The position numbers and the translations under genes were made by a program. This document shows positions 21,901-32,986 of a DNA stretch of 64,000 nt, in pieces. This stretch comes from Saccharina japonica (taxonomy: Eukaryota > Sar > Phaeophyceae > Laminariales > Laminariaceae), in the NCBI GenBank assembly GCA_008828725.1, contig MEHQ01002682.1, positions 1-64,000 on the forward strand, given 5' to 3'. How positions within the stretch are numbered: position 1 is the stretch's first letter; each line of letters starts with the position of its first letter. The notes beneath the pieces were generated by a model that worked only from the letters and a program-made list of their open reading frames with translations, had not been told where the DNA came from and made no database searches.

Positions 21901-22563
21901 TTATCTTCGCCCTTCTTTTCTCTCCTTCCTAGTCGTTACTCAGATCCGGGGTCACAAAGTAGACTCTTCTGCACCCCCCACTACGGTTCTTGCCTTGCAT
22001 TTTTTTCGCGAGAAATGTCAGCACTCTCTTCCCTCGTCGACTCTCATCGAATTGTGCTCATCCACGCTATAATTGGCGCTCTCGACAGTTAGTGTCATTT
22101 GAGGAATAATCATCTCCATGCGGAGACTCGAACCCTCGAGCTCAAACTTAGCAATCTTCGTAGTTAACTCGCTATCATAGACCACCGGGGCGACGTTATC
22201 CACCTTTAAATATCGACACCAAACCCAAAACACCAAACCCTACCTTCAACGTTAGCATCAACACTGACAACAACAACAGCAACAACAACAACCATTCACC
22301 CCGAAACAAAAAATAGGTGGTTCGAGGAAGCGGGAGACGGCGCGGGTGGGTGGGACATCGAGAAGATTACGAACCGGATAGGGGAGACCGACTGCCACGT
22401 TGTGAATGACGACAACGTGATGGAGCTTAACCTAGTCGACATCGCAGGAAAGAGTCCGGACGCGACGGCGGAAGCGGCGGTGGCGGCGACGGCGAAGAAA
22501 AAAAAGCGAGATGGAGAGAAAGGGGACGGGAGCGAATCGTCCCCGCCTTCGGGAGACAGCTGA
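18652..22563 (+). CDS. DNLZ: Mitochondrial DNL-type zinc-finger protein (Zim17/Hep1/DNLZ family), 3 exons
   Basis: Exons 18652-19365, 21376-21488 and 22317-22563, with GT-AG introns of 2010 and 828 bp, phases 0 and 2; 357 residues. Family members keep mitochondrial Hsp70 soluble in the matrix and support protein import and folding. The N-terminus (MAFRGSASAAKSHLLRFAAS) is Ser/Ala/Arg-rich without acidic residues, as in a mitochondrial presequence. A polyserine run encoded by AGC repeats lies near residues 66-83, followed by a long low-complexity region. The zinc-finger domain begins at residue 235: C237-x2-C240 (split across exons 1 and 2) and C262-x2-C265, with LSYEKGVVVARCPGCHNLHL between and after, then ADRLGWF (272-278). 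The family tripeptide D-N-L reads D-R-L here. The C-terminus is acidic, then Ala/Lys-rich. The ATG at 18652 starts the presequence; upstream codons in frame lack one. Confidence 0.93.
18847..18902 (+). repeat. (AGC)n microsatellite coding for polyserine
   Basis: A CAG/AGC trinucleotide run inside exon 1 of the zinc-finger gene, interrupted once by AAC (asparagine). It lies between the presequence and the zinc finger, where length change should be tolerated. Confidence 0.95.
20935..21128 (+). mobile_element. S-family 3' half in intron 1 of the zinc-finger gene
   Basis: Starts GGTTCTTAGTAGGATGCAGC, continues through ATCACCTCACGGCGCTTCGC and GGTCTATGGTCATATGACTA, and ends CGAAGTACC plus C8. Same orientation as the host gene. 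Confidence 0.78.
21875..22075 (+). repeat. R-family dispersed repeat in intron 2
   Basis: About 200 bp with CCCATTTATTATCTTCGCCC, GTTACTCAGATCCGGGGTCA, CACTACGGTTCTTGCCTTGC and CTCTTCCCTCGTCGACTC. Sister copies lie at 28215-28430 (+), 55980-56135 (+) and 56560-56760 (-). No terminal repeats or frame recognised. Confidence 0.75.
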
Positions 22564-22681
22564 TTGGTTGATTGATTGGTTGATTGATTGATTGATTATT
22601 TAATCGATTGATTGGTTGATTAGTTGATTGGTTGGTTGGTTGATTGGTTGATTAGTTGGTTAGTTGGTTGATGGGGTGTTT

Positions 22682-22712
<31 letters not shown>

Positions 22713-22800
22713 ATTGATTAATTGTTTGATTGATTGATTGATTGAAGGGTTGAGTGGTTGACTGATTTGGTTAGTTGATTGATTAGTTGATGTACTGGTA
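22564..22800 (+). repeat. (TTGA)n microsatellite just after the stop codon
   Basis: About 240 bp of TTGATTGATTGG-type tetramers begin within the TGA stop of the zinc-finger gene and would form its 3' UTR. No clear polyadenylation signal is visible in it. Confidence 0.9.
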
Positions 22801-23458
22801 GAGATTGATCGGATAGTTTCGGTTTGTTTGTTAAGGGTAACTTCTTCGGCTGCGTGGGAAATCGGGCTTCGATTCGATTCGACTTGTCATGCGGTTAATT
22901 AAGCAGGGTGACACGGGGCTGTTTTTAATGTTACACATGGCGTCTCAGCCGAAATGCCGCATTTTGTTTTGGTGCAGCCTGATTGGTAGCGACTTTTCGT
23001 GGCTGATTTAAGGCAATTCGACACACAGAGTATTCCGACTCACGTTAGTAATACATGTATACACCCCCCCGGGGTGTTTTCCGTCTTTTTTTTTCCACGC
23101 TGAAAAATCCTTGGGATGCACAGAAATCCAGTAAGATTTTCCAATGAACGGGGCCTTGAAGATGTGCTTCACAAAGACATGGACCCGAGTGTCCACAAAT
23201 TATCTGCGAGCCGAAAAGTATCCGGGATTTTAGAGCTATGTACGACGAACTCGATTAGCTGGTAGCTTGCGGTCACCACTATCAACAATCAGTCATTCAC
23301 CCACCTATCCACCGATCGATCAATGCATTCATGAAGCGTGCATCCATCTATATCCATCGACCAAGCAACCTATGGTAGACGGCATCAATCCGCCAACCGC
23401 TGAACCCGTTAGTAGAACTGCGAGCACAGTTTTGTGGGGACAAAGTACTCTGAATTAC

Positions 23459-23512
<54 letters not shown>
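23459..23512 (+). repeat. (TAG)n microsatellite
   Basis: About 18 perfect trinucleotide units. Shorter arrays of the same or related triplets lie at 5632-5668 (ACT), 20418-20438 (TAG) and 39671-39707 (TTG). Confidence 0.95.
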
Positions 23513-23513
<1 letters not shown>

Positions 23514-25502
23514 TGGGAAGAAGGTTTGCACAGTGGTGAGGGGAGTTAGCCAAAAGCAAACCGATCAATTAAAGTAATCAACCAACTACTAACCAATCCA
23601 ACCAATCATCAACCGACCGAACCCGATTAATGGACCACTCAACCGATCAATCTATCAATCAACCAATCTAATGACCATCCATTCTTGTCGCGAGAGCTCT
23701 CCCATCGGGTACGAGGCCATGGCCGCCGCCAACGGGAGTATACGCCCTGCATTGAATCCGTCCGTCGGAACAGCCACAGCATATACCAACCGGAAAACGT
23801 TGAACATAACGGTTACCTGTATATATATCGTGTCTCTCTTATGTAGGTGAAACCTAACTAAATGTCTTGCATATTGCTAAAAAAAGTGTGTTTTATCGTA
23901 GGTTTTCGAGAATGTGCGAATATACTGTTCAAACTACTGTACTGCAGTATTGTACTACAGTACGCGACAGCACTCAAGAATGTAGCAGTTAAGAATGTCA
24001 GGCTGGGATTTACGTAAGTTTAAGAATTTGCAGCTAAGCATTTGTGCTGAACTCGAGGAGGAAATAAGAAATAGAAATTGGGAAGTGCAAGGGGGTCGGC
24101 AGGGAAGAATCTGGCTGAATACACTGCACCCCTGAAAAATAGGAAACTGCCCCAACATCTCCCAAGGCCACATCAGGCCTCCAGCCAAGCCGCCTCCGCA
24201 CTCCAAACCCGTCCCAAGTGGCGACGTTTTTTATACTTCGTTTTTATTTTTATTTTTTGTCGCCGAACAAAATCCCTTTTTTTCCCGCCAAACAAAATCC
24301 TTCCCCCTCTGCAAACATGCAAATACCAATATTGCAACACATTGTTTTATCATTTTTTCCGGTGCGGATAGAAGCAAATGCGGTGGTGGATGGTGTAATG
24401 CTTGCTTCTAGAGTACCTGCAGGCCCTTGGAGTAGTGCTTCACCCCTTAAGGGGCTCCTTCGAGCAAACAATATAGGAGCCGAGTGTATGCGCGGATCTG
24501 AATCCCAGATACCCCACTACCCCCCCACCCTATATTGGAGGGAAGAAACCGGACCGTTGTGATCCCAGAAAACAATATGTCAAGTTTGTTTTTAATTACC
24601 CCCCCCCCCCCCCCCCCCCCCCAGCGAAAAAAAAATAGGGGGGGTCTCTAAAACCAAGTTAAAAAAGGGAACAAAAAACGAAAAAAAAATGGTTTTCGCT
24701 CATTTCGTCCTGTGATCACAGCGATCCGGTTTGTTTTTCATTCTGACCTTCCTACGTGTGTGGTGTCGTTTTCTCTCTTTTTTTTACGCCCCTGTAGTAG
24801 CGTAAAAAAAAAAAAACTTTTTTATTTCAGTTGTAATACTATTTCTGGTATAATTTCCACATTTTCATGACTCCCTACGGAAGACGACATTGCTCCAGTT
24901 CAATGCTCAGAATGACAACCGATGAGTAGGTTTAGAGAGCCTAGGTCATGGTCAACATTTGTGTCTCAGAAGGTGTATCGATCAGACGCTTTGTTCATCC
25001 CGAAAAGTGCCCCTTACTCGAAAACGACTTGCCATACCCCTGGTACCCAAGACGATTTGAAAAATGGCAGTTTCTCCGGCTGCTGATACTGTTTTAACTC
25101 AGATTTTCGACGAGGATGCCGAGCACTACTAATACTAGGCAAACCTACCTGGGCCTCTAGTTCGACCGTCCGTAGCGTCCTACGTGGCCACAGCAGAGTT
25201 TAGATACCAAAGGAGCTCCGAAACAATCAAAATCTTGCTGCGGAGCACTTTCGTTTCGTGATGCAAACACAGCAATGCTTGCCCTCCCTTGCAGATCCAA
25301 GAGCCCCAATACCTCCTGGAGACTTTAACGAACAAGCTATACGTTGGTCGGTCGCAGATCTGAGCATTCGAACTGGAGCTATGCCGTTTTCCGTAAGGAG
25401 TACTCATATGGTGTTATTATACCAGGAATAGTATGCTGCGCTGCTGTGAAAAAAACAAAACATGTATCTTTTTCAAGACTCAAGCATGACCGAAGGGGCC
25501 CC

Positions 25503-25655
25503 TTAACCCCTTAAGAACTGGTTCCGCGTATTTGGGGACAAATTACTTGGAATAAGTGTGGGATAAGTTTTTCAGTTCTGTATGGTCCCACATATTCGGG
25601 GGAAAACTACTTTGAATTAGTGTAGGAGTTTTTTTTCAGTTCTGAATGGGTTAAG
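25503..25655 (+). mobile_element. piggyBac-like miniature element (double unit)
   Basis: Starts TTAACCCCTTAAGAACTG and ends TTTCAGTTCTGAATGGGTTAA; the ends are near-complementary and each carries the tetranucleotide TTAA, the piggyBac target duplication. The middle repeats GGGGACAAATTACTTGGAAT and a variant, so this copy holds two core units. No coding capacity. Confidence 0.65.
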
Positions 25656-28214
25656 CAGAAGCGTTGAAGGTGGCGAAGATAATAATTGATGCCTGCAGTC
25701 CTGAAGAGCATTATCGTGTTTCGATTGAATATCTTGTGAATTATGAGTGGTGGATGCCATGTGAAAAAAAACAATCTTGACAACCGCTCAGGAAAAAAAA
25801 GGTCGCATTGAACGCCTTCGCAAAATAAGAATTTTATTTTCAAGAATTTGGCGTTTTGCTCCTCTTCTCCCAGTAAGAAAATGGATTTAAGCATTTCTGC
25901 TGAAATTAGAGAGGAAATAAGACGCGAGGCTGAGTTTAAATAGGAAATTCTTAAGTGCTGTCGCGTACTGTACTGTACGTCGCAGTACAGTTTTTTTCTT
26001 ACACCGGCCAAATCGCGTATGTACAGTCGTCGTAGTACTTACTGTAGATTGCCGGTATATCTTAGCCGTTAGGACATACCAGGGTAGGATACTGCCTGCG
26101 CACGACCCTTGTCAGAATACACATCCCCCGCGCAAACATGCGCGCAAGAGCCATGCCATATAGATAGATCGCACAGGTCACAACCGGCAAACGTGATGCA
26201 GTATATCTTGCAGATCATATGATAAACCAGGATTGCTATGCATCTGCCCCAACATACATCTGCATACTAACGAAATGGGGATCTTATGATGATCTGCCCG
26301 TGTGGCGTGTGCAACCTTTAATTCCATGTTATTTACGTACGAAATACGAGAATACAACACAACGACGAACCGAAACCCCCTGAAACACATTCGACAGTTT
26401 CATACCGTTACAAGAACACCAAACACGCCTTATATCTTTCACAGCTGTATCTGCACCTGCACACACGAAGGCTGGTGATTCTTGCAGCACACAGCATACG
26501 CCCGGCAGAGACGCCAGGCAAAAGAAAGCCCCTTTCCCGGATTGGCAGCATAATGTCCGCACGCGACGTGACCAGTGCAAGCCAGCGGTGCCAAGCGATC
26601 GCCAACACACACCGCCCTGGCGTCTGCATGTACTGTCGTACCTTGGTACATACTTTTTCTGGGGGGTTCGGGGAACAAATCCTGACACGAGCAGGTAGAT
26701 GGTACTACGGTACTGCTTCGTTTTGAGCTTTTTGGATGAAAAGGTATGTCCTGTGTCTTGTACGTCTTCCCAGCAGGCTCTGCCTGTAGTTAGCGCTCCT
26801 GCTGCTATTGACGGAGACCATAATCCCTTTTCGTGTGCTTTTGCCATCGAAGGCTTTACTATGCGCCCTCGGCCATGACGTTCGCTTGGGTTCATCGCCC
26901 CGAGGGCCGAACCTTTTTTTCGTATCATAGGAGGAGCACACACCTCGTATCCTGGGGCGGGTGTGGCTGCTGTGAGAGCGGATTACAGTACTTTTCGGAT
27001 CCATGTGGATCCCCAGCGAGCGCCATGATGGCCAGCAGAGGAGAACCAATCTGCGTGCGTTTGCGATCAAAGGCTTATGAGCGCTCAGCCATGACGGCCT
27101 CTCAGGCTCATCGCCGTTTTGTGTTTTAGTTGGGCTCGTACTTGTAGATGCACCTACCTCGTGCCCCTGGAGTGGCTGCTGCTGCTGTTGCTATCATACT
27201 GTAGACTGTACCCACGAAAACGGTTGGACCCATTTGGAATCTGGATCCTCAGACCAACTACGAGTACTCGTATTATGGGATTTTTTTGAGCCGTGATTTC
27301 TGGCAATTACTTTTCTATTTCTGATGAGGATCCAGAAATATGTGCATGAGAACTACCAGGTACTGTACTGTACTGTAGATAGATCCTTACCTGCCGTTTG
27401 GATACGTTGCCCAGGATCTTTACATTGTACAGCAGTACTTTAAGAACAGATCGAAAACCAGGAAGCATGTGCTAATGTACGAGATTATGTAGGTTTTACG
27501 GACTCCCAGCCAGCAACATGAGAGCTGCGTATAGATGGTTCAGATCAGGGATCTATCTGCCCTGACAGATCTAGCTCATGAAGTGGGAGTGATCTATCTG
27601 ATCTGATCTGCCAGATGTATGTGCGGACCGTTTACTACGTACGTATTCATGTCCGAACAGAGTGAGTGGTACAACAACAGCAGACTGATCAATCGAAAGC
27701 AAAATAAATACCTATATATTTACCGATTTTTAATAACAATAGTTGGTCCTATTTACTATGGCCCTCCGGAACAACAATATTTGGTCCTATTTAGGGTCAT
27801 TCTTATCGGAGCCATGAATTTCCAAAACACTTCCGATATTGTTTTCGGGCAATGTTCTGTACTTCCATTTTTTCCATTTTTGTTTTTCTTCTATTTATTG
27901 GAACACGAAGCCTTCCAATCGTTTTGCCCATCTGAAGCATTTCCGAAAAATGGAAATATTGTATTTCCTCTTTTCCCTCTTTTTTCTCTTTTTGTTTTTG
28001 GAAAAAAAGAGTGGAAAATCTGGAAAGAAGTTGTTGGATAAGAATGGGCCTTACCACCAGGTATATGTGGTCCTACGTGATAGTAGTCTCGACAGTACTT
28101 ACGAGCCTTTTTACCACCGTAAAAAATGACCCCACACTAAAACCAAGTAGTTTGGGCCCAGAAAACGTGAATTCCGTTATCAAGGGGTCAAGACGGTTGC
28201 CTTACTATTAATAT

Positions 28215-28430
28215 TATTTTTATTTGCCATCCCATTTTTTTTTTTCGCCCTTCCTTTCTCTCTCCTCCCTAGTCGTAACTCAGATCCGGGGTCACAAAGT
28301 AGGCTCCTCTCCCTCCTCCTCTCCCACTACGGTTCTTGCCTTGCATTTTTATCGCGAGAAGACTTCATTCAGCCGTTTTCTTCCCTCGTCGACTCGCATC
28401 GAATTGTTACGAAATATTGGCTCTACTATT
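28215..28430 (+). repeat. R-family dispersed repeat
   Basis: Closest relative of the copy at 21875-22075: shares CAGATCCGGGGTCACAAAGT, CACTACGGTTCTTGCCTTGC and CTTCCCTCGTCGACTC. The pyrimidine-rich stretch between the blocks is longer here. Confidence 0.75.
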
Positions 28431-28525
28431 TTTCATACCAATCGTAAGAAACACCGTCTTTTGTACTGAACTTAGAGTGTATAGGGTACGAGTACCCCCT
28501 CCCTGGCGTAAGGTTTTGTTTTCTA

Positions 28526-28612
28526 ACCCCTTAAGAACCGGTCCGACGAATTTGGGGACAAACTACTTGGAATTAGTGTGGAACATTTTTTTTCAGTTCT
28601 GAATGGGTTACG
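28526..28612 (+). mobile_element. piggyBac-like miniature element
   Basis: An 87-bp single unit: CTAACCCCTTAAGAACCGG, then GGGGACAAACTACTTGGAAT, then TTTCAGTTCTGAATGGGTTA. A third copy lies inverted at 31513-31604. Confidence 0.65.
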
Positions 28613-28924
28613 AGAATCGCGCGAAGTGCTACGATAGAGATACGTAGCACTTTTTTTTTTGACTGAATGAAACGTTTTTTTCGATAAATGATCGGGGCTC
28701 CTTGACCCAAACTGGTCAGAGATTTTCATTTCTCGTGTTGCAATATTGTTGCATTGTATACTTACTGTAAGTCGTGGGATTGATCATCGGGAACACCGAA
28801 TTCTCTAGCGCTTGCTTGTGTTTTTTGTCCAATTTTTTTTTTTTGTTTGACTGACTATTTACAAGCAGTAGTGTAGAGCTCGTCAAGTTAGAAGCTTCGA
28901 GAAAAACAAAAACAAAAACAAAAA

Positions 28925-29493
28925 ACAGGGTGCACCTCTGCCCTTAAGATAGCATGCGTTTTGGATAGAGCCTGACCTGGTCTGGCTCAAAATTAGAGTT
29001 TCTTAAGTGGTGTCGAGGGCATGCATGTGCGGGAGGGACGTGTGGCCTCTGCAGGCTCGTAAGAAGAGACGTTTTGACGTTTGTGCGTATGAGCTATCCA
29101 ACACCAACTTCAGTAGTACCAGAAATGGGCTTCCTACGTATGTTTTTGGTGGAAAAGTAGAGCCACAACTTCGTAGCCCCTACCAGTGCAGTACTGGAAC
29201 TGGTACTGCTGATTTCTTGAGTGCTATCGTGCGATACTGTACGTGCCCCCCTCTCTCATGTTTTTGGTGGAAAAGTAGAGCCACAACTTCGTAGCCCCTA
29301 CCAGTGCAGTACTGGAACTGGTACTGCTGATTTCTTGAGTGCTATCGTGCGATACTGTACGTGCCCCCCTCTCTCATGTTTTTGGTGGAAAAGTAGAGCC
29401 ACAACTTCGTAGCCCCTACCAGTGCAGTACTGGAACTGGTACTGCTGATTTCTTGAGTGCTATCGTGCGATACTGTACGTGCCCCCCTCTCTC
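28925..29493 (+). repeat. H-family repeat expanded into a 118-bp tandem array
   Basis: The H sequence (GTGGTGTCGAGGGCATGCAT, TGGCCTCTGCAGGCTCGTAA, then TTTTTGGTGGAAAAGTAGAG) ends in three tandem 118-bp units starting at 29141, 29259 and 29377, each finishing GATACTGTACGTGCCCCCCT. The units are essentially identical, so the expansion is recent. Confidence 0.88.
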
Positions 29494-29745
29494 GCTTCAA
29501 TGCTTCCTACGAAGCTACGTCACGGTGGGGTGCAGTGAACCGGGCGTGTAGCCTCTAGAGCCTGCCGGGTAGCTGAGAATGGATGTTTTAATATTCGTAC
29601 ACGCGCATGTAAAAATATTCAGATATCTCTTCTTTGGTAGTTTAGACTGGCAGCAGAAGCATCGCTTCTCCCTTCCTCGCGTTCAGGTCATGCGCCCGCT
29701 GTGGCGTAATCAGGACGTATGGAGGCGAGAGGGGGGAAGGGGGCA
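29485..29745 (+). mobile_element. G-family element with long inverted ends
   Basis: Left end CCCCCCTCTCTCGCTTCAATGC; right end TATGGAGGCGAGAGGGGGG is close to its complement. Complementarity continues inward (the CACAGCGGG region) and outward through GTACGTGCCCCC versus GGGGGCACGTGC. Internal text includes GTAGCTGAGAATGG and TCTCTTCTTTGGTAG. Non-coding. Confidence 0.65.
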
Positions 29746-29859
29746 CGTGCAGTAGAAAGCACGCCATCATACTTGAAAAAACCAATACAATGAAAGAGTT
29801 GAAAATAAAATGGCTCTACTTTTACACCCAAGCTTAGGAAACTCCCCTGTTGCATACTA

Positions 29860-30195
29860 AACGCAGTGTGTTCAGGATACCCCCTGCCTGACACAAACAT
29901 TTGATCGAGACTGACTCGAAATGGGAGTTCTTCAAGTGATGGCGTCGCGGGCATGTACGTGTGGAAGGAAAGTGTTGGCTCTGCTCTGCAGCCTGCCGAC
30001 CTGCTGACAAGAGATACTTGCCTATTTGTTTATCACGCTGCCCCGCACTAAGTTCAGTAAAAAAACAAAATGGGTTTCTTACGTTTGGTGCACAACATGC
30101 AAAGAGCCACCATTTCTTCAACTCCTACGTACTGGTACTGGTAATTTCTCGAGCGCTATCACGTAACACTGTACAGTACGTACGCGCCCCCCCCC
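29860..30195 (+). repeat. H-family copy
   Basis: Contains GTGTTCAGGATACCCCCTGC, GTCGCGGGCATGTACGTGTG, TTGGCTCTGCTCTGCAGCCT, GGTTTGGTGCA-like text, and ends in GTAACACTGTACAGTACGTA plus C-rich DNA. Two further plus-strand copies lie at 31810-32180 and 34060-34440. Confidence 0.65.
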
Positions 30196-30207
30196 CCCCC
30201 ACTGCCA

Positions 30208-30652
30208 TGGTTGTGAAAACCCAACGTGCTCCGTCCGGCATTGTAGGATACGAGGTCCTATGTCATAGACACTATGGCCCATGCAATGAAATGAAGTAAG
30301 CCCCCGCTCCCCTTTTTTTTTTTGGCGGTCACCAAAGCTGGCGGTCGAGTTAGATCATTTGTGCGGGGTGGAGAACCTTTGCTCCGCACAAGGGGAATTA
30401 TCGTATCGCGTAGTGTGTATATGGTAAGGCACCCGCGAGGCAGATACATAGTGCTCCTATTGCTGTCTCAGGAAGTGGCCACACCAGAAATTAAATTATC
30501 TCATTGAAGCTGTCGTCCATATGCAAGTCCGCCTCAGAGGCGGTTCTTAGCAGGATGCAGCTCACCCTCCATGCGACTCGCCCAATACCTCACGGCGCTT
30601 CGCGCTTGGTGCAAGCAATGTCTGCCTGGTTGGTGAAAACCCAACGTGCTCC
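30208..30652 (+). mobile_element. S-family copies broken by an assembly gap
   Basis: A 3' fragment (30208-30310) is followed by a near-full copy starting TTTGGCGGTCACCAAAGCTG (30324), passing GGTGGAGAACCTTTGCTCCG and GAAGTGGCCACACCAGAAAT, and reaching GAAAACCCAACGTGCTCC at the edge of the N run. The tail of the second copy is lost in the gap. Confidence 0.78.
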
Positions 30653-30672
30653 NNNNNNNNNNNNNNNNNNNN
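30653..30672. other. 20-N assembly gap
   Basis: Twenty N between an S-family copy and a poly-C tract next to a G-family copy. Gap length is likely nominal; the missing DNA should include the S-family 3' end. Confidence 0.99.
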
Positions 30673-30694
30673 CGGCCCCCCCCCCCCCCCCGCC

Positions 30695-30908
30695 CTCTCA
30701 CCTCCATGCCTCCTGGCTACGTCACAGCGGGAGCATGGCGGGAACACGTGGAACGGGCGCGTGGTCTCTGCAGCCTGCGAGGTAGCTAATAAGAGATATT
30801 TGAATACTCGTGTATGCGATTGTACGATTATTCACGTCTCTCTTCTCTGCTGCTTTTCGGGTGTACAGCACGCGCGTCTCTCCCACGCGTTCCCGTTACG
30901 CGCCCGCT

Positions 30909-30912
<4 letters not shown>
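30695..30912 (+). mobile_element. G-family element, right end replaced by poly-G
   Basis: Starts CCCTCTCACCTCCATGCCTC, continues CACAGCGGGAGCATGGCGGG, GTCTCTGCAGCCTGCGAGGT, and GCGTTCCCGTTACGCGCCCG, then runs straight into 66 G residues instead of its usual right terminus. Confidence 0.65.

Positions 30913-30976
<64 letters not shown>
30911..30976 (+). repeat. 66-nt poly-G homopolymer
   Basis: Sixty-six uninterrupted G residues following a G-family repeat and preceding GCGTACACACAGTAGTATTA. The longest homopolymer in the window; its exact length in an assembly is unreliable. Confidence 0.9.
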
Positions 30977-31809
30977 CGTACACACAGTAGTATTACGGGA
31001 GAACATAGTAAATATGACTAAATATTGTTATTAACAGTAAAAATAGGGACATACTTCGTATATACTGTAGTTATTTTTGTGTGTATCATAGGTCCTATGT
31101 ACTATAGGAGCCAATATAGTTATTCATAGTGAAAACAGGGACATACACGTATTCCGGTACTTTTTTTTTTGTGTGCATCACACGTAGGTGCTATTTACTA
31201 TAGGAGCACATATTATTAGTAAAAATGGGGATATAAACAGTTTTTGTTTTGTATCGTAGGTCCTGTTTAATCCGTAATATTAAAAGTTACGCGACAGTAC
31301 GGTACTTACAGAGAAGTTACCGTACGTATATACCAGGCAGCAGGAGTTACTACACGCTGGCTCTATTTTTGAACCAACCATAAGGGACCCCCCTAATTTT
31401 CACTGAACTCACTATTAATATAGTGTGTCCAGGGACGCGTGCTACGATACTATTTAGAGGTATAAGGTATACCTTTTTTTGGCTGAAAGGGGGGGGGGGG
31501 GGGGGGGGGGGGGTCCTTAACCCATTCATAACTGAAAACAAATGTCCCACACTAATTCCAAGTAGTTGTCCCCAAATTCGTGGGACCAGTTCTTAAGGGG
31601 TCAAACCAAAATCGTCGGAATTCCATTATTTTGTTGCACTATTTTTCATTTTTGTACTTAGGCCTCGGGATCGCTCATTGGGCATAGCGCTCTTATTTCC
31701 CTCCAGAATCAGTTTTTGGGTGACTTACTATTAGCATTATTTTCCTCCAAAACCGTTTTTTGGGTGAGGTACGTATAGAGTTCCTATACTATAATCAAGT
31801 GACCAACCA

Positions 31810-32180
31810 CCCTCAGAAAGAAACATGGTGCACCTGCATGCAGGCTACCGTAGCATGCGTGGTGGTCAGGATACCCCCTGCCCAACACAACCATTTGTTT
31901 GAGCCTGACCCCAAAATAGGAGTTGCTTAAGTGGTGTCACGGGCATGTATGCGCGGGGGGGGGGGGGGGGGGCTCTGAAACGTGCGGACTGAGTAAGACG
32001 GCATATTTGAGAACATTTCCATACTGTGTCCTACACTAGGCAACACAAGTTTAGTACAACTAATGTTTTTTTTCAGGTTTGGTGTAAAAATAGAGCCACA
32101 CAATTAATTTCTTAACTCCTATGTACTGGTATTTGTACTTTCTTGAGTGCTATCGCGTAACACTGTACGTGCCCCCCCCA
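31810..32180 (+). repeat. H-family copy with internal poly-G
   Basis: Shares GTGGTCAGGATACCCCCTGC, AGTTGCTTAAGTGGTGTCAC, GGGCATGTATGCG and CTATCGCGTAACACTGTACG with the other H copies. A run of about 20 G interrupts the conserved GGAAGGG position. Confidence 0.65.
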
Positions 32181-32214
32181 AGAGAAGGACGACACCGCCT
32201 GTCATACCCGCCCC

Positions 32215-32745
32215 TATAAATATATAATATATTTATAGGTTGGGCTGGCGTCGGTTGGCGACGACGCTGTAAAACACGCCTCTCACTGCGTGAGCTAGAC
32301 AACCAGGGTACCGTTTGTTTTGGCGGTCACCAAAGCTGGCGGTCGAGTCAGATCATTTGTACGGGGTGGAGAACCTTTGCTCCGTACAAGGGAAATTATC
32401 GTATCACGCAGGGTGTATATGGTAAGGCATCCGCGAGGCAGTTACATAGTGCTCCCATTGCTGTCTCAGGAAGTGGCCACACCAGAAATTAAATATACTC
32501 ATTGAAGCTGTCATCCATATACAAGTCCGCCTCACAAGCGGTTCTCAGTAGGATGCAGCTCACATTTCATGCGACTCGCCGAACAACCTCACGTTTGGCT
32601 TCGCGCTTGGTGCTAGCAATGTCTGCCTGGTCGGTGAAAACCCGACATGCTCCGTCCCGGCATTGTAGGGGATGCGAGGGTCTATGGTCATACGACTACG
32701 GCCATGCATGAAAACGAAGTATCCCCCCCCCCCCCCCCGCTCTCG
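32215..32745 (+). mobile_element. Full-length S-family element (reference copy)
   Basis: About 530 bp. 5' end: AT-rich palindrome (TATAAATATATAATATATTT), then GGCGTCGGTTGGCGACGACG, GTAAAACACGCCTCTCACTG, TTTGGCGGTCACCAAAGCTG, GGTGGAGAACCTTTGCTCCG, GAAGTGGCCACACCAGAAAT, GGATGCAGCTCACATTTCAT, TCTGCCTGGTCGGTGAAAAC, GGTCTATGGTCATACGACTA, and ATGAAAACGAAGTATC plus a long C run. No long frame or catalytic domain: a SINE-like, non-autonomous repeat. Confidence 0.85.
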
Positions 32746-32985
32746 CCTCCATGCTTCCTGACTACGGCACAGCGGGCGCATGGCTGGGTCATGTGGAACG
32801 GACGTGTGGCCTCTGCAGCCTGCGGGGCAACCAAGAAGAGATACTTGAATACTTGTATATGCGATTGTACGAGGATTCACGCGTCTCTTCTTGGTCGGCC
32901 TCAGGCTGCACATGCCATACGTCCTTTCCACGTGTTCTCGTTTTGAGCTCGCTGTGGCGGAGTTAGGAATCATGGAGGTGAGAGA
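32738..32985 (+). mobile_element. G-family element (reference copy)
   Basis: Complete copy between two inverted S elements. Left end CCGCTCTCGCCTCCATGCTT then CCTGACTACGGCACAGCGGG; right end CGCTGTGGCGGAGTTAGGAA then TCATGGAGGTGAGAGAGGGG. The ends are complementary over about 45 bp. No frame of note. Confidence 0.75.
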
Positions 32986-32986
32986 G

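Larger units (their letters stand above)
22801..28900. other. Intergenic region with short repeats, no gene recognised
   Basis: Contains a (TAG)n microsatellite at about 23459-23511, a poly-C run at 24600-24622, piggyBac-like 85-bp elements at 25503-25655 and 28526-28612, an M1-type inverted-repeat terminus near 27750, and an R-family copy at 28215-28430. Two imperfect copies of a block with GGCCATGACG lie at 26840-26940 and 27050-27170. Open frames here lack recognisable domains or splice-consistent neighbours. Confidence 0.5.

Noticed and set aside
26329-26943. 204-codon minus-strand open frame
   Set aside because: No recognisable domain, Cys/Arg-rich uneven composition, several other frames open over the same stretch, and no splice-consistent partners.
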